DNA of 64,000 nucleotides from CAYTTR01 sp964440805. GTDB taxonomy: Bacteria; Acidobacteriota; Aminicenantia; Aminicenantales; Aminicenantaceae. Both the position numbers and the translations under genes were made by a program. The notes beneath the pieces were generated by a model. That model did no database searches, had not been told where the DNA came from, and was given only the letters and a program-made list of their open reading frames with translations. The stretch's first letter is position 1. Each line of letters starts with the position of its first letter. Below are positions 58,731-64,000 of the stretch, piece by piece. Location: the NCBI GenBank assembly GCA_964440805.1, contig CAYTTR010000004.1, positions 26,561 through 90,560 of the forward strand. The letters are read 5' to 3'.

Positions 58731-58784
58731 AAGTTTGTTCAGTCTATTCAGCCGCATAAGTCCATTCAGTCTGTTCTGTCTGAA
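58731..58784 (-). repeat. Degenerate 9-bp periodic repeat, locus 3
   Basis: Six in-phase 9-base units read on the plus strand as aagtttgtt, cagtctatt, cagccgcat, aagtccatt, cagtctgtt, ctgtctgaa. Their reverse complements fit the RACYRAAYA-type pattern of loci 1 and 2. It starts 17 bases after the stop of the M16 partner gene. The rest of the 250-base gap to the next gene is AT-rich. Confidence 0.7.
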
Positions 58785-58964
58785 AGAGTTAATAATGTCA
58801 GTTGAGTTTATTCGGATTTTCTGATGACTTAAGTTGTTTTTCCCTTTTGTTATTGGTAATATAGAAAAAAGAAAGCGGAAATTTGATGGAATTAAGAGAA
58901 AACCGTCAAAAACACAAGAAATCAATTTCTCCTAAAAACTAAAAATAAGTGGAGTGATATAGTT

Positions 58965-59963
58965 ATGAAAAAGAGGATTCTGTTTTCAATTTTTTCAACC
59001 ATTTTTTTTATATTATTAATATCCCGTTTACAAGGAGAATCAAATATCATGCAAGCCAATACTATAAACCTTCCGGATACAATCGATGGTTGGGAGTTGG
59101 AGGGGCCACCCCGCCATATTGATGAAACCAACATATTTGATTATATGAACGGCGCCGGAGAGCTGTATCTAAGCTATAACTTCGACCACCTCAATGTATA
59201 TGAATACACCGATGCAAACGACAATGAAATAATGGTTGAAATTTATCATATGAAACACTCCCGGGATGCCTTCGGATTATTGTCCCTTGATTGGGATGGT
59301 GAAGCTGTCCGGTTGACTGGACAGCAGGAAAAAGATGAGGGGCATCCGCTTGTCCCGTTTAGCCGGGCCTTGTATGGGGAAGGGCTTTTACGGATTTGGG
59401 CTGATAATTTATATGTAAGAATTTTGGCTTTGAAAGAATCTCCAGGTGTACGGGAAGTTATTCTTCAGCTTGGAGAAATTATCTCAGCCGGACGAACCCC
59501 GGGCCTCTATCCGGAAATGTTAAAGGCCGTTCTGCCGTCGCAGGATTCGTCCTGGACCGTAAAGAGAGAAAGAACCGCCTATTTCTATTCTCATCTTATT
59601 TTAAATTCCTTGTTCTACCTCAGCCATGAAAATATTTTAAATTTAGATCATTCGACCGAAGCCCTACTCGTCACTTTTGAGAAAAGACATAGCGGTGAGG
59701 AAAAAAATTCGGCTAAACTCCTAATTATTAAATATCCGGACAATAAACAGGCTGCCGAAGCACTTGAAGATTTTTATAAAGCCTATCTCCCGGAGGGGGG
59801 CGGAAAGATTAAATTAGATACGGGCCGAGAAAATCAAAATTTTTTCAAGCTTGAGGACGGCTGGCTGGGGTATAAGCTTCTTAACGGATATTTAGCCCTG
59901 GTTTTTGAATCCCCTGACATTGAATCAGCCCGGGAGATAATAAGTCGGGCAAAATTAAAATAA
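58965..59963 (+). CDS. Exported protein, DUF6599-like
   Basis: 332 residues with an N-terminal hydrophobic export signal (RILFSIFSTIFFILLIS). The body has WELEGPPRHI, NIFDYMNGAGELYLSYNF, VEIYHMKHSRDAFGLLS and YVRILALKES, the pattern I associate with DUF6599 proteins of Acidobacteria and relatives; function unknown. It lies 19 bases upstream of the Tat-exported DUF362 protein. The pair probably acts together outside the cytoplasm. Confidence 0.7.
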   Translation: MKKRILFSIFSTIFFILLISRLQGESNIMQANTINLPDTIDGWELEGPPRHIDETNIFDYMNGAGELYLSYNFDHLNVYEYTDANDNEIMVEIYHMKHSRDAFGLLSLDWDGEAVRLTGQQEKDEGHPLVPFSRALYGEGLLRIWADNLYVRILALKESPGVREVILQLGEIISAGRTPGLYPEMLKAVLPSQDSSWTVKRERTAYFYSHLILNSLFYLSHENILNLDHSTEALLVTFEKRHSGEEKNSAKLLIIKYPDNKQAAEALEDFYKAYLPEGGGKIKLDTGRENQNFFKLEDGWLGYKLLNGYLALVFESPDIESAREIISRAKLK

Positions 59964-59982
59964 TTTCAACAGGGAGGAATGA

Positions 59983-60879
59983 ATGAAAATTAAAAAAAGG
60001 GTGGTAACCAGAAGGGATTTTATCCGCGGAACCGTTGGGGCCACACTCGGTGTAACCCTGTTGACACCGGATTGGCTTAAAGGAGCCGGAGGTAAAGAAG
60101 CTCAGGCTCAAGGAGGGAAAAGCACGGTTCTCATTGTCCGCGACCAGAATGCCGTGGACAGCGATTTAAATGTAAATAAAAGCGTTTTGCGAAAAATGCT
60201 TGAGCAGGTATTGACCGGAATAACCGGTGAAGATAACACGAAAGATGCCTGGCTCAGTCTGGTCAGTCCCGATGATGTCATCGGCTTGGTGCCCACTCCT
60301 CTTATGAATCCTACCCATGACGAGCTGATTGAAGTGGTCAAGGAAACCCTGATTGAAGCCGGAGTCCCAGCGGAAAACATAAGAAATGCCCAGGGCCGGT
60401 CGGTTAACCTTGAGCCTATTACTGCCTTGATTTCGCTCCCCGGGCTTAAAGCCCACTGGCTGACCGGAATTGGGACAGTCATAAAAAACTATATTCTTTA
60501 TTCCGGAGCCCCGAGAAACTACCATAATCAGGATAGTGCCAAGCTGGGTGAAATCTGGCATCTTCCCCAGGTTAAAGGTAAAACCAGATTGATTCTGGTG
60601 GATGCGCTCCGTCCTGTATGCGATAAAGGTCCTCAATTTGACCCGCGCTACCGATGGGTTTATAACGGCTTGATGGCCGGCACCGACCCGGTGGCTCTGG
60701 ATGCTGTAGGATTAAAGATTATCCAGAATAAAAGGGAAGAATTAAGGGGAGAACCATGGCCTCTTTCTCCGCCTCCTATTTGTGTTGAAGCTGCCGATAA
60801 AGTTTATAAACTTGGAACAAGCGATTTGAACAATATAGAAATTAAGTCCATCGGCTGGGATAAGGATTTGCTGGTTTAG
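59983..60879 (+). CDS. Tat-exported DUF362-domain protein
   Basis: 298 residues beginning with a twin-arginine signal, TRRDFIRGTVGATLGVTLL, indicating export in folded form, often with a cofactor. The DUF362 domain follows (DDVIGLVPTPLMNPTHDEL, GVPAENIRN, IKNYILYSGAPR, AGTDPVALDAVGLKI). DUF362 is frequently fused to or encoded near ferredoxins, but no Fe-S motif is in this protein. RBS GGGAGG is 6 bases upstream. Last gene of the two-gene unit with the DUF6599-like gene. Confidence 0.85.
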   Translation: MKIKKRVVTRRDFIRGTVGATLGVTLLTPDWLKGAGGKEAQAQGGKSTVLIVRDQNAVDSDLNVNKSVLRKMLEQVLTGITGEDNTKDAWLSLVSPDDVIGLVPTPLMNPTHDELIEVVKETLIEAGVPAENIRNAQGRSVNLEPITALISLPGLKAHWLTGIGTVIKNYILYSGAPRNYHNQDSAKLGEIWHLPQVKGKTRLILVDALRPVCDKGPQFDPRYRWVYNGLMAGTDPVALDAVGLKIIQNKREELRGEPWPLSPPPICVEAADKVYKLGTSDLNNIEIKSIGWDKDLLV

Positions 60880-60940
60880 TATTTGGTCTGAATTAATTTA
60901 TTAAAAAGTTCGTTTTCAAGTAAACTTCGTTTTGAGGTGG

Positions 60941-61009
60941 GACTTCGTTTTGGGATCGCCCCATGGTAAATGTTTGGTTGGGGTTTTGGGGTCGCACCGT
61001 GATAAATGT
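60941..61009 (+). repeat. Imperfect 33-bp direct repeat
   Basis: Units at 60941-60973 and 60977-61009 match at 24 of 33 bases, sharing GTTTTGGG, TCGC and TAAATGT. Upstream, further copies of the ACTTCGTTTT core occur at about 60908 and 60923. The 217-base region lies between convergent genes and has no gene. Confidence 0.5.
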
Positions 61010-61096
61010 AGAATTATCAATAACATAACGTCAAAAATAGCCCACAAAATAGACCTTAAATGATATTTTCGGGGGGTCAAAACAAACAGTAAGACA

Positions 61097-63541
61097 TCAA
61101 TCGACTACACCTATGGGAGCTCCTGGCGGAGGAGAAAGGGGAGCCGGGAGTGTGATTTTCGTCGGGTCTTTCTGAAACAGGTCAATCTTTGAGGCGGCAT
61201 AAATGAAATGGGCCTTCTGGTCTGGATCTTCAACAGGAGGCTTTCCGTTTATGGAGCGGTCTATCCGGTTCTTAAGCCACCGGTTAAGTTCATCCAGTTT
61301 AGCCAAAGCGAGCGCCCTAACCTGGGGAGCGTTTGCCTCTCTGGCGGCCAAGCTCATCAGGTGATACAAGACCACGTTGTTCACAAGGCGCTGGATTTCA
61401 GCCAACTTGCCCGATTTATGGTTTGTTTTCCAGGTAAAAGCGATGATTTTGTCCAGCACTTCTGCTAAACCCGGATTGCTGCTGTCACGAGAATGATAAT
61501 CAACCAGCCGGGCTGCTCTTTCAGGGTGGAGGATAAGCCCGACAGTCAGTTTGGCGGCCGCCTCAGCTGCTCCCAATGGATCAAAGGTATCTCCTGTATA
61601 TCTTGGGAAAAGCTCACGGTTTGTCCTGTATCCGGGAGGCCGGGGCGGAATGAGGCTCAGAATTTTTTCGTCTACAGCCAGATTAGCAGGTGAAATGGTT
61701 TGAAGAAGAACATCCAGGGCCTGTCTCTGCTCCTTACCCGAAACAATGCGCGGGCCTTTCTGCACATCCCCGCGCAGAGTATGATTGTAGTTCAGTCCCC
61801 CAAGGACACTGGCTGCAGCTTCTACCTGGTATCTGTGGAAGAGATAGGTGGTCACCAGGGCTTCTTCTAAGGTGGCCATGGGCGTCCACATGGGGATTCT
61901 TTTTTCTGAAAAACTTTCAAGGGCCGCGGCCCTGATTTTCATCACCCGCTGCAGTTCAGCCACCGGATCTTTTCCATTGTCCCAGGTGGCGGCCAGAGGG
62001 TGAGCACTTGAAGGACCGGCATCCTGACCGGCTAAGAAAACCAATCCTCCGGCAAAGGCATCATCCAGTATTTTTCTCAGCTCCTGTTCTTCGTCCACTC
62101 CTTCGGGAAAATCCTGATAGCCGTAAGCGATGGAAACTTTGTCCCATTCACCTATTCCTACAGCATAGGCATCGGAGAGATCCAGCGAACCGTCTTCTTT
62201 AATCTTTATTAAGGGATGGGGATAATCCATGACCGAGGCCCTGTCGTTCACACTGGCTGCATAGTTGTGACCCATTCCCAGGGTGTGGCCGACTTCATGA
62301 CAAGAAAGCTGCCGGATGCGGGCCAAGGCCAGCTCCACCATCTCGGCGGAATTATCGCTTTCTTCTTCATATTCAGCCGCTAAACCCTGGGCAATCATAA
62401 AGTCCTGGCGCAAGCGCTGCGACCCCAGAGCCACATGTCCTTTCAGTATCTCCCCGGTGCGGGGATCAGTCACAGATGATCCGTAAGACCAGCCTCGCGT
62501 GGAGCGGTGAACCCAGTTTATCATATTGTAGCGGATATCCATGGGATCGGCATCCTCCGGTAGAACTTTAACCTGGAAAGCATTCCTGTATCCGATGGCT
62601 TCAAAAGCCTCGTTCCACCAGCTTGCTCCCTCTATCAAAGCCGAACGCACCGGCTCCGGAACACCGGGGTCCACATAATAAACGATGGGCTCGACGGGCT
62701 CGCTTATTTCTGCTTCAGGGTTTTTCTTTTTAAGCCTGTGACGGGTGATATATCTTTTAGCCAAAGGCTTATCAATAGGGGCGGAGAAATCCAGATAGGT
62801 CAGGCCGAAGAAGTTTGAACGGGGGTCGTAGATTCTGGGCTCATAGCCGCTTTCGGGAAGTTTTATGAAAGAATGGTGCTGGCGGACGGTAACTGCAGCC
62901 GGCTCTGGTACTACCTGGCGCAGAAGCATTCCCGGGTTTTGGCTGGTGAAGGTCAGAATAGTTTCAATCTCTGTATTTTGAGGAAAATTTTTAGTTCTGG
63001 GCAAATAGACGGCAGAGCGTGTGCGGTCTATATTGAAATTCCCCTGGTTTAACCGCTGTAATCTGGGGATTACTTCATGAGCATCCTCCATTAGAAACGG
63101 GGTGGCATCCACCAGGACCCGGCCGTCTTCCTCAGCCTCCGCCTTGAATCCCCAGATAATCGACTTAGCGAAAGCTTCCTCGACAGCTCTCTCCTCAGCC
63201 GGATTACCGCTGCTCGCCCGGAAAGAATAGTTGGGCTGCATTAAAAGAATTTTCTGCCCTACCCGGATGAATTTAACTACTCGCGTTTCCCCAAGCTGAC
63301 GGCCGTCGAGACCGATGTCGTTCGATCCGATACCCGCAGGTAAAGAGCTTACATAAAGAATTTCTGTGTCGAATTTGTCTATCTCGAGCCAAATCTTTCC
63401 GGCATCATCATCCCAGTAAAAATTGAAGTAGCCGGGATATTTTTTCATGCCGGCTGTTTTTTGGCTGATTGATGGAAGCTCAGCCGAAAGAAAGGAAGCG
63501 GCTGTAATTAAAAAGACTAAAAGATAAAAAATGCGTTTCAT
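61097..63541 (-). CDS. Exported zinc-dependent metalloprotease (DUF5117/DUF5118 type)
   Basis: 814 residues. A signal peptide (IFYLLVFLITAASFLSAE) precedes the DUF5118/DUF5117 regions (YWDDDAGKIWLEIDKFD, FTSQNPGMLLR) and a metzincin-like catalytic site HEVGHTLGMGH (H415, E416, H419, H425), followed by a Met-turn-like SVMDYPHPL and the long C-terminal helical domain. It is expected to degrade proteins in the periplasm or outside. Start ATG 63541 has CAGGAGG 6 bases upstream; the frame is open further upstream, but only this start exposes the signal peptide. Convergent with the DUF362 gene. Confidence 0.9.
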   Translation of the reverse strand: MKRIFYLLVFLITAASFLSAELPSISQKTAGMKKYPGYFNFYWDDDAGKIWLEIDKFDTEILYVSSLPAGIGSNDIGLDGRQLGETRVVKFIRVGQKILLMQPNYSFRASSGNPAEERAVEEAFAKSIIWGFKAEAEEDGRVLVDATPFLMEDAHEVIPRLQRLNQGNFNIDRTRSAVYLPRTKNFPQNTEIETILTFTSQNPGMLLRQVVPEPAAVTVRQHHSFIKLPESGYEPRIYDPRSNFFGLTYLDFSAPIDKPLAKRYITRHRLKKKNPEAEISEPVEPIVYYVDPGVPEPVRSALIEGASWWNEAFEAIGYRNAFQVKVLPEDADPMDIRYNMINWVHRSTRGWSYGSSVTDPRTGEILKGHVALGSQRLRQDFMIAQGLAAEYEEESDNSAEMVELALARIRQLSCHEVGHTLGMGHNYAASVNDRASVMDYPHPLIKIKEDGSLDLSDAYAVGIGEWDKVSIAYGYQDFPEGVDEEQELRKILDDAFAGGLVFLAGQDAGPSSAHPLAATWDNGKDPVAELQRVMKIRAAALESFSEKRIPMWTPMATLEEALVTTYLFHRYQVEAAASVLGGLNYNHTLRGDVQKGPRIVSGKEQRQALDVLLQTISPANLAVDEKILSLIPPRPPGYRTNRELFPRYTGDTFDPLGAAEAAAKLTVGLILHPERAARLVDYHSRDSSNPGLAEVLDKIIAFTWKTNHKSGKLAEIQRLVNNVVLYHLMSLAAREANAPQVRALALAKLDELNRWLKNRIDRSINGKPPVEDPDQKAHFIYAASKIDLFQKDPTKITLPAPLSPPPGAPIGVVD

Positions 63542-63726
63542 GGAAAACCTCCTGAGGTGATTTTTCCCCTCTTTGTTTTCATTGGAGAAATTGTTTTGCC
63601 AGAAATGCAATATCATATCAAATAAAAAATGACAAGAGTGCTGCTATCTTGCGGCCTCTTAAAAGCATAACTGTAAGAAAAAATTGGGAAAATAAAAATT
63701 AGGTTCTGCTCATTTTTCTGCGCTTT

Positions 63727-63999
63727 TTATTTTTCTACATCCTCACTCTGAATGAGCACATCAAATCCATCGAAGTAATACCGCCTCAGGCCTTCGCTTT
63801 CGTCAAAATCTCCTCCCCCTGAAAATATCACTGAAAAGGCTTCGCTTACCCGAGGTATTACCTCACTTTTCACCCAGGGATCGTTATGACCGGCGCATAG
63901 ATAATCGAATTCATGGAGTCGAGCTTCCAGTTTTTTATTGGAGTCCACATAATCTTCCAGGTCGACATCCGGGGCATGGGCATAGAGAGGGCCGGGAAA
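63727..63999 (-). CDS. C-terminal end of a probable metallo-beta-lactamase-fold hydrolase
   Basis: The last 90 codons of a gene that runs off the window, open to the edge (FPGPLYAHAPD... ). The sequence LHEFDYLCAGHNDPWV resembles the final His element (GHN/GHG) of MBL-fold hydrolases. After it comes a short C-terminal helix and strand tail. Too little is visible to name a substrate. A GTG at 63948 is internal. Confidence 0.55.
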   Translation of the reverse strand, partial: FPGPLYAHAPDVDLEDYVDSNKKLEARLHEFDYLCAGHNDPWVKSEVIPRVSEAFSVIFSGGGDFDESEGLRRYYFDGFDVLIQSEDVEK

Positions 64000-64000
64000 G

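Noticed and set aside
1..64000. tRNA, rRNA, prophage, transposase or plasmid genes
   Set aside because: None recognised by reading; short tRNAs cannot be fully excluded without a covariance search.

Overview
The window is a bacterial chromosomal segment of moderate GC. No rRNA, tRNA, CRISPR, phage or transposase gene was recognised. The gene set points to an anaerobic, protein- or peptide-fermenting bacterium: an exported Tricorn-like protease, an active/inactive M16 peptidase pair, an exported zinc metalloprotease, a large NAD-type glutamate dehydrogenase, a cyanophycinase-like enzyme, and two complete [NiFe] hydrogenase systems tied to heterodisulfide-reductase-like and NADH-linked modules. 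This resembles Candidatus Aminicenantes or another Acidobacteria-related lineage. That placement is inference from gene content, not from a marker gene.

Layout. 1-4.7 kb (+): end of dprA, topA, a xerC-type recombinase and a small exported HhH (ComEA-like) protein. 4.9-8.1 kb (-): rdgB, an MgtC-family protein, a UbiA-family prenyltransferase and a zinc-ribbon methyltransferase. 8.1-11.0 kb (-): glutamate dehydrogenase. 11.2-14.7 kb (-): a regulatory and maturation operon behind a clear sigma-54 promoter, holding two receivers, a one-cluster Fe-S protein, a damaged receiver/kinase pair, a hydrogenase protease, hypB and hypA. 14.9-20.3 kb: a small membrane protein, a cysteine desulfurase and the Tricorn-like protease (+). 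20.5-25.1 kb (-): a group 3b-type hydrogenase operon hydB-hydG-hydD-hydA with its own sigma-54 promoter; its large subunit is fused to its maturation protease. 25.1-28.2 kb (-): a damaged NtrC/histidine-kinase pair.

28.4-41.9 kb (-) is one tightly packed 16-gene operon read from hdrC to mvhA. Its order is HdrC, HdrB, N-terminal half of HdrA, DRTGG protein, RsbW-like ATPase, H-cluster-like Fe-S sensor, DRTGG protein, PHP protein, ATPase, NuoE/HydC, thioredoxin-like ferredoxin, NuoF/HydB, a chimera (HydA/NuoG-type ferredoxin module plus the C-terminal half of HdrA), MvhD, MvhG, MvhA. It looks like a merger of a HydABC bifurcating-hydrogenase locus, without the [FeFe] catalytic domain, with an MvhADG-HdrABC locus. 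The likely product is a flavin-based electron-bifurcating or confurcating complex joining H2, NAD(H), ferredoxin and a CCG-domain (HdrB) substrate.

42.3-44.6 kb (-): an ECF sigma factor, a zinc-binding anti-sigma factor and two Spy/CpxP-like periplasmic proteins. 44.8-49.8 kb (-): a sodium/solute symporter with a large MurQ/GKRP-like SIS protein, and an MFS transporter. 50.3-64 kb: a saccharopine-dehydrogenase-like protein plus exported S51 peptidase (+), a YfcC-type carrier (-), a DUF1846 protein (-), the M16 pair (+), a secreted DUF6599-like protein and a Tat-exported DUF362 protein (+), a DUF5117-type metalloprotease (-), and the end of a probable MBL-fold hydrolase (-).

Non-coding highlights: two sigma-54 promoters; a degenerate 9-bp periodic repeat at three intergenic loci; a 200-bp element with 20-bp terminal inverted repeats; a long stem structure between convergent genes; and a perfect 12-bp duplication of a Shine-Dalgarno region. 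Three signalling genes show out-of-frame or terminal deletions rather than simple stop codons. Genes read from one consensus cannot be separated from assembly artefacts without read data.
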